Counted from the stretch's first letter, positions 10,671-22,544 are shown. The stretch: 64,000 bases of DNA from Papio anubis (GCF_008728515.1 NC_044996.1:124505610-124569609), one strand, 5' to 3'. The notes: generated by a model from the sequence alone, not told the origin. Numbers and translations are program-made.

Positions 10671-12254
10671 ATAATGTAATTAAGATGAATTCAGTCATAA
10701 GCATGTGAGCTACAGAGGTTTAAATCAGGGTTTGTGGAATTATTTGGCTAGATAAACTTTATGGTTTCTATGCTAAAGAGTGATACTATGCTACCATTGT
10801 ACTTAACAAAAGAATTATCCCCGGGCTTTGAGATGAAGAAGGACAGAATAAATAGTCGATACATGTTTGTATGCAATTTGTGTCATTTTCTGGTTTGGAT
10901 TTAAAACCAAAGAATGGCAAAATTATATGTATTACCCTAGGCTTTAAAAAAACACTCACCACATAAGCATTAGCTTTGAAAACCCTAAATTGCTATTAAA
11001 AAATGGTCAAGCCAAAATAGAAGAAAATCTGTGGTTTTATGCCCAATATACAATTACACAATAACAGAATTTATATGCTTCCAGTTGGATTCACAAAACC
11101 TCCTTAATGTACTAAAGTGTGGTCTAATTGCTTACTAATAAAAGGGGGGAAACAGTCTCTAATTAGATAAATACCTTTTATAGTGATCTTAGTAACATAC
11201 TGTTTGTCAGGGGGAAGCAAACAGTTGGGAATGTGTGATCAATGGCTGTTTTCACCCTGTTTTTCCTGGTGGGACAGGGTCAGTTTGGAATGCACTGGTT
11301 CTCGCCCAGAGCTGCTCAGCATTCCAGACTAACAGCTCAAATCAGCTCCTTCTTTAGTCAACAGTATTCAAGGGATGAAAGGCAGGAATGGTTTCTATTA
11401 TTATTATTATTTTTAACCACATAATTGGAGTCAAAATAGTAATTGACTCTTGTTTGTTTCTCCAGCCTGTCCTCTGGGAATAACTTCAGGGTCCAAGCAG
11501 TTCTCAAAGTCCCTAAACAAGTTTCTGTTTTCATTAATTCCTGGAGATTCTACCTTTCTCCTTTTTAAAAAACTGCTTGCTTTGAATTAAGGGCTCTTAT
11601 TCTGAAAAGCTTAAGAAAGAAGCTGTCCCTTTAGAAAACTGAGTTGGAGAACACTAGAATGTGTGGTCATGGGAGTCATAAGGCCTGAGTTCTAATCCTA
11701 GGTGTGTTACTAATTCATTGTGAAACCTTGACAGTATCACTTGAATTCCAAGTATCTCAGTGTTCCCATTTGTAAAATAAAGTTTGAGGAAGAAGGCAAA
11801 GTGCTGGTGTACTCTGAATTGCTGTGAGACAAGAGTGACAAAGGCATGGGCAAAAAGGGAATAAGGAATGGAACGCACAAACTGCACTGGGCTTGAGAGA
11901 TGGACTGTATTGGGTGTGCTGGGCTATGCTTAAGAGAGAAATTATGGAAACACAAGTGAGGTGCTGGAAGCATGTAAGGAGAATGAGGTTATTAAATAAA
12001 CCAGTTCCTGTTCTTCTGAGTATTTTCTACATCTAGGTGTCCTGGTAGAGGCCTCACTAGTTTCATCTATATTTGTAGCCTAGTCTCAACTCAGTAAAAA
12101 CTCAGTTCATGTTTGTTGAATCTGATCTACTTTGCCTGAAGTTAACTGAGTTTATCTTTTTTCTTACTCCCTAAGACAAGGGTAATAGTTCCTTAAAACA
12201 ACAACAATAACAGAACTTAAAACAAATAACAAAGCAAAACAAAACTCATAATTT
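10671..12254. other. Mostly unrecognised, with a MIR fragment
   Basis: At about 11655-11800 'ggtcatgggagtcataaggcctgagttctaatcc...gtgttcccatttgtaaaataaa' matches MIR in the forward orientation. A short (TTA)n run lies near 11398-11412. Otherwise no feature was recognised. Confidence 0.5.
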
Positions 12255-12434
12255 TTCTTATTATAAAAATCATCCATGCTTACTAGAAAAATTTAGAAAG
12301 TAAAATAAGAATATAACATCCATAATCAACAACCATTTCTTCTCAGTGATTTTTTCCTAAACATTTTTTGTATAATTAGCATTACATAGAATAGATGATT
12401 TTATATTGTGACTTTTCATTTAAAATGACAAAAT
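12255..12434. repeat. Old L1M-like repeat, left part (split)
   Basis: The text 'cttattataaaaatcatcc...accatttcttctcagtgattttttc' has the character of an old L1M 3'-region fragment. It is cut first by the AluY at 12437 and then by the L1 at 12771, and seems to continue at 17164-17340 ('atgcatcataatttgcttaataact'). The family assignment is uncertain, but continuity across the insertions is supported by their target duplications. Confidence 0.4.
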
Positions 12435-12758
12435 CATTTTTTTTTTTTTTTTTTTTTTTTTTGAGACGGAGTCTCGCTCTGTTGCCCAGGCTGGAGTGCA
12501 GTGGCCAGATCTCAGCTCACTGCAAGCTCCGCCTCCCGGGTTCCCGCTATTCTCCTGCCTCAGCCTCCCGAGTAGCTGGGACCACAGGCGCCGCCACCTC
12601 GCCCGGCTAATTTTTTGTGTTTTTAGTAGAGACGGGGTTTCGCCGTGTTAGCCAGGATGGTCTCGATCTCCTGACCTTGTGATCCGCCCATCTCGGCCTC
12701 CCAAAGTGCTGGGATTACAGGCTTGAGCCACCGCGCCCGGCCACTAAAATGACAAAAT
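12421..12758. repeat. 14-bp target-site duplication of the AluY
   Basis: TAAAATGACAAAAT occurs at 12421-12434 and again at 12745-12758, directly outside the AluY. It is perfect over 14 bp. The A-rich, T-starting sequence is typical of an L1-endonuclease nick site. Confidence 0.85.
12437..12742 (-). repeat. Young AluY, Old World monkey type
   Basis: A 26-base T tail (12437-12462) is followed by an almost CpG-intact Alu: 'gagacggagtctcgctctg' through 'gagccaccgcgcccggcc'. It carries 'cagtggccagatctcagctc' and 'ggattacaggcttgagcc', variants that I associate with the cercopithecid AluY branch (AluYRa-like) and not with human AluY. With the long homopolymer tail and perfect 14-bp duplication it is one of the youngest elements in the window. 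Confidence 0.85.
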
Positions 12759-13642
12759 TTAATTTCTATTATACTTTTAAAATTTTTTTGTTTTTAATTT
12801 TTGTGAGTACATAGTAGATGTGTGTGTGTATATATTGTATGATTTAATTACTTCCTTTTTGTTTTCTGTGTATCTATGTTTTTTTATTTGTGCTTATCCA
12901 GAAACATATATATTTCTGGGTTACATGAGTATGAGATATTTTGACACAGGCATGCAATGCATAATAATCACATCAGGGTAAATGAGCATCCATCACCTCA
13001 ATTAAATTATATACTATTTTGGTTATTTTTAAATGTACAACTGAATTATTATTGATTATAGTCACCCCGTTGTGGTTGTAAATAGTAGGTCTTATTCATT
13101 CTATCTATTTTTTTGGTACACATTAACTATCCCCACTACCCCTCCGCTACCCTTCCCAACCTTTGGAAACCATCATTCTACTCTCTACCTCCATGAGGTC
13201 ACTTTAATTTTTAGCTCCCACATATAAGAGAGAACATGTGAAATTCGTCTTTTTGTGCTTGGCTTATTTCACTTAACATTATGACCTCCAGTTCCATCCA
13301 AGTTTTTGCAAATGACAGGATCTCATTCTATTTTATGGCTGAATAGTACCCCATTGTGTATACATACATTTTATTTATCCATTCATCTGTTGATGCACCC
13401 TTAGATTGCTTCCAAATCTTGGCTATTGTGAATAGTGCCACAATAAACATGGGAGTGCAGATATCTCTTTGATATACTGATTTCCTTTCTTTTGGGTATA
13501 TATCCAGCAGTGAAATTGATGGATCATATGGTAGCTCTATTTTTAGTTTTTTAGGGAACTTCCAAACTCTTCTTCGCTTTTATTTAATTTCCATTGGCTC
13601 AGAATATCTTTTTCTATCTCTTTATTTTCAGTCTGTGTCTTT

Positions 13643-13834
13643 CTAGGTGAAGTGGTTTTCTTGTGGGCAACAGATCATTGGGTCGGCCACTCTATGTCTT
13701 TTAATTGGAGAGTTTTGTCTATTTATGTTCAATGTTATTGCTGATAAGTAAAGACTTACTCCTGCCATTTTGTTATTTGTGTTCTGGTTGTTTTGTGCTC
13801 TTCTATTCCTTCTTTCCTTCCTTTCTGTCTTCAT
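13643..13834 (-). pseudogene. L1 ORF2 start, endonuclease fragment
   Basis: Minus-strand frame containing LYLSAITLNINRQNSPIKRH, the first beta strand of the L1 apurinic-type endonuclease (family pattern: hydrophobic run, then LNINGLNSPIKRHR). The QE of the catalytic QETH region is visible as PQENHFT but shifted. Only the first 50 or so codons of ORF2 remain before the internal deletion, and the catalytic GDFN and SDH motifs are absent. Confidence 0.7.
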
Positions 13835-14905
13835 TTTATTGAAGGTTACTTTCTCTGGTGGGATGATTTAATTACTTTAATTTTTGTTTTCTGTGTATCT
13901 GTTCTATGTTTTTTGATTTGTGCTTACCATGAAGCTTGCAAATACTATCTTATTGCCCATTATTTTAAGCTAATAATAACACTGCATAAACAAATAAGCA
14001 AAAAGAAAACCAATAAAAACTCTACACTCTAACTTTCTCCCTCTGCTTTTTAGTATTTTGTTGTTTCTCTTTACATCTTATTGTACTGTCTATGTATTAA
14101 ATATTTCTTGTAGTTATTTTTGATTGGTTCATCTTTCAGTGTTTCTACTTAAGAGTAGTTTACACACCACAACTACAATGCCATAATATTCTGTTTTTCT
14201 ATGTACTTACTATTACCAGTGAGTTGTATACCTTCATATGAATTCTTATTGCTCATTAACATACTCTTCTTTCTGATTGAAGTACTCTCTTTAGCTTTTA
14301 CTTGTCTGGGAAAGTCTTTATTTCTCCTTTATGTTTGAAGGATATGTTCACTGGATATACTGTTATAGGGTAATAGGCTTTTTTTCCCTTCAGCACTTTA
14401 AATATTCCATACCACTCTCCCCTGGTTGGTAAGGATTCAGCTGAAGAGTCTGCTGCAAGAGGTAGTGGAACTCTTTTTATGTTATTTGTTTCTTTTCTCT
14501 TACTGCTTTTAGGATCCTTTCTTTATCCTTGACCTTTGAAAGTTTGATTATTAAATGACTTGAGGTAGTCTTCTTTGGGTTAAATCTGCTTGCTATTCTA
14601 GAACCTTCTTGTACTTGGATATCAATATTTTTCCTAGGTTTGGAAAATTCTCATTATTATCCCTTTGAATAAACTTTCTACCCCTATATCTTTCTCTACC
14701 TCCTCTTTAAGGCAAATAACTCTTAGATTTGCCCTTTTGAGACTATTTGCTAGACTTTGTTGACATGCTTTTTTAAAAATTCTATTTACTTTTGCCTCCT
14801 CTGACTGTATATTTTCAAATAGCCTGTCTTCATGCTATTTCTTTATTTTGCTTGATGAATTCTGCTATTAGAAGACTCTGATGCATTCTTCATTATTGCA
14901 TTTTT

Positions 14906-15118
14906 CTACTCTGAAATTTCTGCTTGATTCTTTTTAATTATTTCAAACTCTTTATTAAATTTATCTGATAGAATTCTGAATTCCTTCTTTGTATTATCTT
15001 GAATTTCTTTGAGTTTCATCAAAACAGATATTTTGAATTCTTTGTCTGACAGGTCATATATTTCTGTTTCTCCAGGATTGGTCCCTGGTGCTCTATTTAG
15101 TTCATTTAGTGATGTCAT
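14906..15118 (-). pseudogene. L1 ORF1 fragment
   Basis: A 70-codon open frame with a Lys/Glu-rich helical sequence (motifs DLSDKEFKI, KEIQDNTKKEF, KKNQAEISE) that matches the N-terminal, coiled-coil-leading part of L1 ORF1p, the RNA-binding chaperone. The downstream coiled coil and RNA-binding core are frame-broken, so no functional ORF1p is encoded. It lies just after the 5' UTR, as expected in L1 order. Confidence 0.7.
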
Positions 15119-17163
15119 GTTTTCCTGAATGATCTTGATGGGTGTGGATGTTCTTCGATGTCTGTGTATTGAAGAGTTAGGTATCTATTTTATTCTTTGC
15201 AGTCTGGGCTTATTTGTACCAATTCTTCTTGGGAAGGCCTTCCAGATATTCAAAAGGACTTTGGTATTGTGATCTAAGCTGTATCTGCGTTAGGGAGCAC
15301 CACTAGTCCAGTAACACTGTGCTTCTTGCAGACTCATAGAGGGACCACCTTGATGGTCTTGGATAAGATCCAGATTTACTTGGATTACCAGGGAGAGACT
15401 CTTGTTCCCTTCCCTTACTTTCTTCCAAACATAAAGAGTATCTCTCTCTTTGTGCTAAGCTGCCTGGAGCTGGAAGTAGGGTGACACAACACCAAGACTG
15501 GGACTGCACTGGGTTAGACCTGAAGGCACCACAGCATTAGGTCCCACCCAAGGCCTGCTTCAACCACTACCTGCCTATCACCTATATTCACTCAAGGCCC
15601 TTAAGAATCTGCAGTTAGCAGATTGTGAAGCCAGCCATAATTGTGTCCTTCCCTTCCAGGCAGCAAGTTCCCTCAGGCCCTGGGTGGAGCTGGAATAAAA
15701 AATCTTAAAAATCTACCTGGTGTTCTATTCTACTGTGGCTGACATGGCACTCAAACCATGAGACACAGTCCTTCCAACTATTTTCTTCCCTTTTTACAAG
15801 CAGAGGAACCTCAACCCATGGCCATCACCACCACCACAGGCCCACAGGAAGTACTGTCAGGCTACTGCTGATGTTAACTTGAGGCCCAAGGGCTCTTCAA
15901 TCAGTTTGTGGTGAATGCTGCCAGACCCGGGCCTCACCCTTCAGAGCAGTGAGCTACCCTCTGGCCCAGGGCAGGCCTGGAAATTCTGTTCGGGTGCCAA
16001 GGCCTAGAATTGGGAACCCCAAGATCTTGCTCAGTGCTCTACCTCACTGTAAGTCAAGCTGGCACCTACGGTGCAAGAAAAGTTTCCTTTACTTTTCCCT
16101 CTGCTTTCCCATGCAGAAGGAGTATCTCACCATAGCCACCACACCTGGCAAAGTGTTGGGTCTCACCTGAACTCAGCACATCTCAGAGTCTCACCCGAGG
16201 ATCATGGCATACTACCTGGGTATCGCTGGTGGTTATTCAGGGCCAAACATCTCTTTAGTCAGCAGATGATTGGTCCTGCCATGACTGGGTCCTTCCTTTC
16301 AAGATAGTGGGTTCCCTTCTGGCCTAGGATGTGTCTGGGAATGTTGTCCTGGAGCTGGGACCTAGAATAGGGGCCTCATGACTTTTACTAATGCTCTGTC
16401 CTACTATGGCAAAGCTGGCATTCAAGATACAAGACAAAATTCTATCTTCTCTCTCCTCTCATCAAGTGGAAGGAAGGGGTTTCTTTTTAAGCCACAAGCT
16501 ATGCAGCCTAGGGTTGGGGAGGGGTGGTACATGCACTCCCTTATCCTCCCCAGCTGGTGTCTCAGTAGGTTATGTGCCCCTCATGTCCAGTGGTTCTGTG
16601 CTCAGCTCAGCTCAGCGCTAAGACTCGCCTAGGAGTTGCAATCCTTGTGGGTTAGACTGCCTTTCACATTTAAGAACACTTTGTCCCATGGTGGGAAGTC
16701 TTGCTGGAACTCAAGTTCTGACTGCTGGGTTGTGTGATTCCACTCTAGTTTGGGCTAGTCTATATGCTCCCTCCAGGGGCAGGCATCATCTGAGTTTAGC
16801 ATGGTTTTACTTTTAGCTATGACAGGGTAGCACTGAGTTCAATGCAAAGTCTTACAATTACTGCCCTCTGCCTCTCCCAAACACAAATATTCTTTCTCCA
16901 TGCCACACAGCTACTGCCAGGGGATGGGGCCAGGGGATAGGGAACAGGTGAAACCAGTGATTCAAGACTGTCTTTCCTATCCTCTTCAGTGCCTCTTTCA
17001 GTGATATAAAGTTAAATCTGGGTACTATGAGTGCTCACCTGATTTTTGGTTCTTATGAAAGTGCTTTTTCATATAGATAGTTGTTAAATTTGGTGTTCTT
17101 GCATGGGTGACACTTGGTAGAGCCTTCTATTTGGCCATCTTGCTCCACCCTTCAATTTCTATT

Positions 17164-17340
17164 CTATAAATGCATCATAATTTGCTTAATAACTCTCCTA
17201 CTATTATCTATTTCTAATGTTCCTTATTATATGAGTATTTTTCTGATGACCATTACTATGTAATAATTTTTCCCCATATTTTTGGATAGTTTTCTGACAA
17301 GAGATTTCTGAGACAGACATTGCTAAGAATAAAAACATAA
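17164..17340. repeat. Old L1M-like repeat, right part (split)
   Basis: Probable continuation of the repeat at 12255-12434 after the L1 insertion. The text from 'ctattctataaatgcatcataatttgc' to 'gagacagacattgctaagaat' fits the same old family. The assignment is tentative. Confidence 0.35.
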
Positions 17341-17654
17341 ACATTTAAGGAATAAAAATGTAAAAATACAATAGAAATATAAACACATGTAAATATTCAC
17401 ACATGTCACTAAATTGCTTCCTAAGAAACTGATGATATCAATTTCTGTTGTCATTGGAAGGCACCATATGTACTGAAATAAGAACTGTTCATTGGAATGT
17501 TGTCTGCCATATTTAATTGTGAGTTATCTTGGCTGTGAGGGAAGGCTGAATGACTCAAAAGGTTCCTCCCAACTATAAGAGTCACTGATTAGAAATTACT
17601 AAATGGCTATCAGAGAACTGGCTATTCAAAATGACCTCCTTATGAAGTTGGAGC
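17341..17654. other. No recognised feature
   Basis: About 310 bp with no repeat or gene recognised. Confidence 0.5.
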
Positions 17655-18115
17655 CTCAGTTCACTTCAAGCACAGTACTAGCTGCTGAGGATGAAATCCC
17701 TGTTTTTAAAGAGCTTACACTCTAGTGGTAGAAAGGTATCTAAATAGGGAATTTCAATATAATGGTAAATAATAATATCTGAGGCATTTCTAGATTAGTA
17801 TGGGAGAGGAAAGACCCTGAAGCAAAGAAATATGGGGAAAATATTGTAGACAGGGGAATCAGCATTATCAAAGTATTGGTGAAAAGCATAGATTGTATGT
17901 ATTGTGTGTATGTGCCTAAAAGCTACTTGGTTTTATTTAAGGATACAGTATGAAATAAAAGATGCTAGATACTTATAGGATAGGCAGAGGCTAGATCATA
18001 GGGCACTTTATATGCCACACTAAGAAGCCTGAACTTTATTATATAGGCAGTGAAGAGATATTTGAGGTTTTAAAGAAAGAGAGTGATGAAGCCAGATGTC
18101 AAGATAGAAAACATT

Positions 18116-18136
18116 TCTCTCTCTCTCTCTCTCTCT
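18116..18136. repeat. (CT)n microsatellite
   Basis: About ten CT units directly abut the T tail of the Alu. It probably grew from the Alu target site or tail junction. Confidence 0.85.
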
Positions 18137-18423
18137 TTTTTTTTTTTTTTTTTTTTGAGATGTTGCCCAGGATGGAGTGCAGTGATGTGATCTCTGCTCA
18201 CTGCAACCTCCGTCTCCTGGATTCAAGCGATTCTCCTGCCTCAGCCTCCCAAGTAGCTGGGATTATAGGTGCAAGCTACCATGCCTGGCTAGTTTTTGTG
18301 TTTTTAGTAGAGCTAGGGTTTCACCATGTTGGCCAGAGTGGTCAAGAACTCCTGACCTCAAGTAATCTACCTACCTCAGCCTCCCAAAGTGCTGAGATTA
18401 CAGGCGCGAGCCACCGCCCGGCC
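18136..18423 (-). repeat. Alu with small 3'-end deletion
   Basis: A 21-base T tail leads into 'gagatgttgcccaggatgg', where about 14 bases of the usual 'cggagtctcgctct' are missing, then both arms to 'gccaccgcccggcc'. The target duplication atagaaaacatttct (18104-18118) and atagataacatttct (18425-18439) matches at 14 of 15 bases. AluS-like age. It sits inside the L2 copy. Confidence 0.9.
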
Positions 18424-19189
18424 AATAGATAACATTTCTGATTGTGGTGGAAGAATAAATACATTTGAATGAGACAAGACTAGAAGCAGGAAGACCTGCT
18501 AGGAGACTTTTGTAATATCCAACTGAGAAATAGTAAAAGCTTAAATCAGGGCAGTGGAAGTATGGAGGTATGGAGGGAAAAGGAAAGGCTCAAAAATTAT
18601 GTTGAATGTCAATTTGGCAGAAATTGATAATTACTTGAATGTGGGGGCTCATGGAAAGAAAACAGCTGCATAAAAGTCGAGATAATAAAAGTTGCCAGAA
18701 ATCAGAGCTCAACGGGTTAACTGCAAAAGAAAGATTCAAGGGACACAATAGAGAAATGTCTATTTGATTTGACAACATGGATGTCACTGGTGGATTTTGC
18801 GTAAGTCCTTTCAGAGGAGTAGCAAAGGAGCAGTAAGTTGAAGAGTGAGTTGAAGGTGAGGAAATATAGACAGTGAATACAAGTGTACTATAGTAATTTC
18901 TTAAGAAACTTGGCTCAAAGGAACGGAGAGAATTAATACAATTGTCAGAGAGGTGATCTAGGGTCAACAGAACTTTTTTTTTTCTTTTTAAATTTGGAGG
19001 AACTCAAGATTCTTTACAAGCAGGAGAAAAAGGACCACCAAAGAGGGAGAACTTGAAGGTATAGGACAGAAGAGAAAATTGATGGAACAAGATATTGGAG
19101 TAAATAGAAGAAAGTACAATCGAGGTTAAATGTAGAGATGTTGACTTTGTATAGAAAGGGGAGGAAACTTGGATGCAGAAGTACATTTG

Positions 19190-20599
19190 TTAGTGGGATC
19201 AGTAAGATAAAGTTGTTCATTACTAAATGGTGCAGAGTGTTCCAGAGAGAAAGAGAAAATAATATATGCAAAGACCTGGAGTGAGAGGTGGAGAGAATAT
19301 GATGGGTTTGAGTAACTGAAGTGAAAATTCAGTAGGACTAGGACGTAAATTGAGAGAGGCAGGTAACAGAAAGGATTAAAAATGAGGACAGAGTGGTAGC
19401 TGAAACCAGATCAGGGTGGGTCTTGTAAACCACATTATGAGTTTGAGCGTCATTTCAAGGGTAGAAGAAAGTTTGTGAAAGTTTGTAAAAGTTTGTGTGT
19501 GACATGGTCAGCTTTGTATTTGGAACCATCACTTTGGCTGTACTGTGAATAATGGGTAGGGAGGCAAGGGATAAGGCAGGGAGAACAATGTGGAAGCTGA
19601 TAGAGTAGTCCTAGTAAGGGATAATGGTGACTGGACTAATGCATTGCCTATGAAATGGAAAGAAATAGATGGAATTGAGAGATTTTTTTAGGAAGTAAGA
19701 ATTGACAAGTCTTGATGATGGATAGGATGTAGAGGAGAGGGAGAGAAAGAAGTCAAGAATAACTCTTAAGTTTTCTAGCTTGGGCAACTGAGAGGATGGT
19801 GGCACCATTTACTGAGACAAGGAACTCCAGGGGAAGAGTAGGTTTAGAGGTATATTAAGAAGTTCATTTATGGACACATTGAGCTTGAGATGCCTATGAA
19901 ACATAATATGCTAATTCATTTATTCACCCACTCAGTAAATATTTACAGAGCACCTACTATGCCAGGCCAGTACTGGGCTATGTCCTGGGAATATAACAGT
20001 GAACAAATTCCAAGACTCATGGAGTTTATAGTCTAACTTAAATTCAAGTAGTCATGTTGATATTTGAATGAAGCTATGGAGAAAGTGTAAGGCTGAGGTA
20101 TAGAATTGGGAATATGCATGAAATCACCCAGAGTCACTGGGAAAGATAAAAATATATGGGGCAGATTAAGGAAGAGGTACAAAGCTGAGAAGTAGTGACC
20201 AGTGGTAGGAAGGAAATCAGGGGATGTGGTATTACAGAAACCAAAAGATAAGAGTGGTTCAAGGATGGAGTGGTGAGTATTTATGACAAATCAGCTGAGA
20301 ATGTCACTGTTCATTGGATTTAGTGACAAGGTGAGCTTGGTTAGCTATGGGGAATATCACTAGAGTAGTATGGGCAGATACTCAATTTCAGTGGGTTTAG
20401 GAATGAATAGGAAAGGAAATGAAGAAGGGTTTTGTAGATGTCTCTCAAAAATTTTTACCATGAAGAGGGAAAGACATATCAGTAGTATCTGGGAAAGAAA
20501 TGTGAGTACCCTGAGTTCAGACTGTGACACTGAGGATACAGTCCTTCAGATTTACAAGTCTGCCCAAGATTTCTGACCCAACTGCAAGCAGTTAGGATC
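19190..20599 (-). repeat. L2 LINE, second copy in the same orientation
   Basis: From 'gcaaagacctggagtgagagg' rightward the same reversed L2 ORF2 order begins again: 'gggtcttgtaaaccac', 'tgacatggtcagctttg', 'gcaactgagaggatggtggc', 'gacacattgagcttgagatgcc', later 'tcattggatttagtgacaagg'. The minus-strand frame at 19611-19808 contains LENLRVILDFFLSLSST, matching the L2 reverse-transcriptase 'NLGVILDSSLSL' region. A separate L2 3' tail sits inside it at 19912-20060. The tract is cut by the MaLR at 20600 and seems to resume near 22545. Confidence 0.65.
19912..20060 (-). repeat. L2 3'-end fragment nested in L2
   Basis: The sequence 'ttcatttattcacccactcagtaaatatttacagagcacctactatgcc...aacagtgaacaaattccaag' is the reversed extreme 3' end of L2 and is out of order inside the L2 ORF2 copy. 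This implies an independent L2 insertion into L2. Confidence 0.7.
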
Positions 20600-20982
20600 T
20601 GCTATGATTTCAATGTGTTTCCTCTAAAATTCAGGTTTTGTCAATGTGATAGTATTAAGAGGTGGTTAGGCCATAAGGGCTCCTCCCTCATGAATAGGAT
20701 TAAGGCCCTTATAAAAGAAGTTTCACGCAGCATTTGGTTTGCATGTGCTTCCATCTTCGGCCATGTGAGGACACAGCATCCCTACCCTCCAGAGGATGCA
20801 GCAACAGGACACATTCTTGGAAGCAGAGAGTAGCCCTCACCAGATAACTGAACCTGCCAGTACCTTGATTTTAGACTTCCCAGCCTCCAGAACTGTGAGA
20901 AATAAATTCATGTTCTTTATAAATTACCCAGTTTATGATATTCTATACCACAGAATTATAGCATCACAAATGGACTAAGACA
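20600..20982 (+). mobile_element. MaLR 5' LTR (MST/MLT1A type)
   Basis: Begins TGCTATGATTTCAATGTG and ends 'atggactaagaca', with the standard blocks 'tgatagtattaagaggtgg', 'ggattaaggcccttataaaag', 'ccatgtgaggacacagc' and 'cagcctccagaactgtgag' plus an AATAAA signal near 20903. Length about 383 bp. The TATAAAAG box is at about 20711. The 5-bp flanks ggatc and aattg do not match. That is expected because this is the 5' LTR of a longer element and the other end is lost. Confidence 0.85.
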
Positions 20983-22470
20983 AATTGTAGCAGATGAGTG
21001 GGGTGTTGCTATAAAAAATACCTAAAAATGCAGAAGAATCTTTGGAACTGAGTAATGGGTAGAGGATGGAACAGTTTTGAAGTGAATGTTGGAAAAAGTT
21101 TGTATTGCTGTGAATGGATGATTAAGGGTGATTCTGGTGAGACTAAGAAGAGGAGAGCACTAGAAAAAGCCTCAGTATTTTTAGAGATTACTTTAGTGTC
21201 CATGAACAGAATGTTGGTAGAAATATGGACAGTGAAGAGGTCTCGGACAGAAATGAGAAACAAGGTTTGGAAACTGGAGGAAGGTTCATCCTTGTTATAA
21301 AGTGACAAATAACTTGGCTGAACTATGTCCATGTACTATAACTTTGTGGAGGGCAGAACTTAAAAGCAATCAACTAGGGTACTTGGTGGAAGAAATCTCT
21401 AGGCAACCAAGTGCTCAGGGTACTGCATGACTTCTCTTAACTGCTTATAGTAAAATTCAAGATGAGAGAGACAATTTAAAGATGGAATTTATAATCAAAA
21501 GGGAAGCAGAACATAAATATTTGGGAAATTCTCAACCTAGTCGTATAAAAATAAAAAAAGATATTTAGGAGAGAAAATCAAGCATGTGGCCAAGAGACTG
21601 TCTCGTCAGGAGATTAGTATGGATAGAAGGAAGCCAGGTGCTATTCATTAAGACAATGGGAGAGACCCCAGAGGCATTCCAGAGATCTTCAAGACTGGCA
21701 TCATGACAATCACAGGCCCAGAATTCCAGGAGCTTAAGGACAGAATGGCTTTGAGAGAGGTGCCCAGGGTACCTGCAGGACCTTGGGGCTTGCTGCCCAG
21801 AGCTACCTCAAATCCACGAACCCTGCATTCTGGTGTAGTACTTCTTGGCCACCATAGCTGTGGCTCAGGTGGGCTCAGGTGGGCCCAGGTGGGGCACTCT
21901 CTAGAGGGTGCAAGCGGTGAGTCTTGGCAGTGTCCACATGGTACTAATTCTTCAGGTGCACAGAGTGCATGAGCTGTGGAGGCAATGCTTCCTCCACCAA
22001 GGTTTCATAGGATGCCTCAGAGAGCCATTAGAGGCCTGGACTGAGAGCTATCATGGGGTGGGGGTGTTGAATAAAGCCCCCATTTGGTCATTGACCAGAA
22101 GAACTGTGGAATTGGGGCCACCGCAGAGAGACTTCACTAGGGAAATGCTTAGTGGAGCCATGGGGGCAGGGCTGCTCAAGGACCTTCAAACTGTAGAGCC
22201 ACCAGTGTGCAATACCAGACTGGGAGAACCTCGGGCACCTGATTCCAACCTATGAGATCTGCAGCATGGGCCATTGGGAGACAGCCCCAACCCAGTGTGT
22301 TCAGAATTTTGAGTAAATATCAAATGCTCGTAGGGGCCTGTCTTGAACAAAGACACTCCTATCATTCCAGAAATTCTGAGGATTTAGAGGTTACCTCTCA
22401 AGAGTCAGGGATGAAGGCCAGACTTCTCTTTGAGAAGTTCAATTTTTTTGCTGAACAGTGGGATTAAGTG
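20983..22470 (+). mobile_element. MaLR internal region (MST/MLT1-int), truncated
   Basis: Directly downstream of the LTR: 'gcagatgagtggggtgttgctataaa...atacctaaaaatgcagaag...ctttggaactgagtaatggg' is the standard start of the noncoding MaLR internal sequence. Later blocks include 'acaatgggagagaccccagaggc' and 'gtgcaagcggtgagtcttggcag'. The two largest frames (21703-21972 and 21908-22255) fall here and encode nothing known. No 3' LTR follows, so the element is 3'-truncated. Confidence 0.75.
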
Positions 22471-22544
22471 AGTTTTTGTTTTGTTTTGTTTTTATATTTA
22501 TTTAGTCTTATTTGTAAGAATTGCGTTTGGGCATGCTAAAATGC

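Larger units (their letters stand above)
12771..17153 (-). mobile_element. L1 retrotransposon, both ends present, most of ORF2 deleted
   Basis: The direct repeat AATTTCTATT flanks the element (12761-12770 and 17154-17163). On the minus strand it begins with an L1 5' end (AAGGGTGGAGCAAGATGGCC, YY1-like CAAGATGG at 17135-17142), then about 2 kb of 5' UTR, ORF1 remains (14906-15118), an inter-ORF region, and the start of the ORF2 endonuclease domain (13643-13834). At about 13570-13580 the sequence jumps straight to the last part of ORF2, the 3' UTR and an A-rich tail. Roughly 3 kb of endonuclease and reverse transcriptase is missing. Stops and frameshifts are common. I judge it an L1PB/L1MA-age copy. 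Confidence 0.85.
17655..19230 (-). repeat. L2 LINE, 3' part and reverse-transcriptase C-terminal region (copy 1)
   Basis: The left edge ('ctgctgaggatgaaatccctg...agagcttacactctagtgg') is the reversed L2 3' end. Moving right come the reversed ORF2 blocks: 'agggcactttatatgccac', 'gtgatgaagccagatgtc', 'cctgctaggagacttttgtaatatcc' and 'gacaacatggatgtcactggtg', in the order expected for L2 read backwards. The 125-codon minus-strand frame at 18590-18967 is a piece of the L2 reverse transcriptase, without catalytic motifs. Very diverged. Interrupted by the Alu at 18136-18423. Confidence 0.7.

Noticed and set aside
18590..18967. 125-codon minus-strand frame
   Set aside because: Decayed L2 reverse-transcriptase sequence without active-site residues.
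21703..22255. 89- and 115-codon frames
   Set aside because: They fall in noncoding MaLR internal sequence, with no domain.
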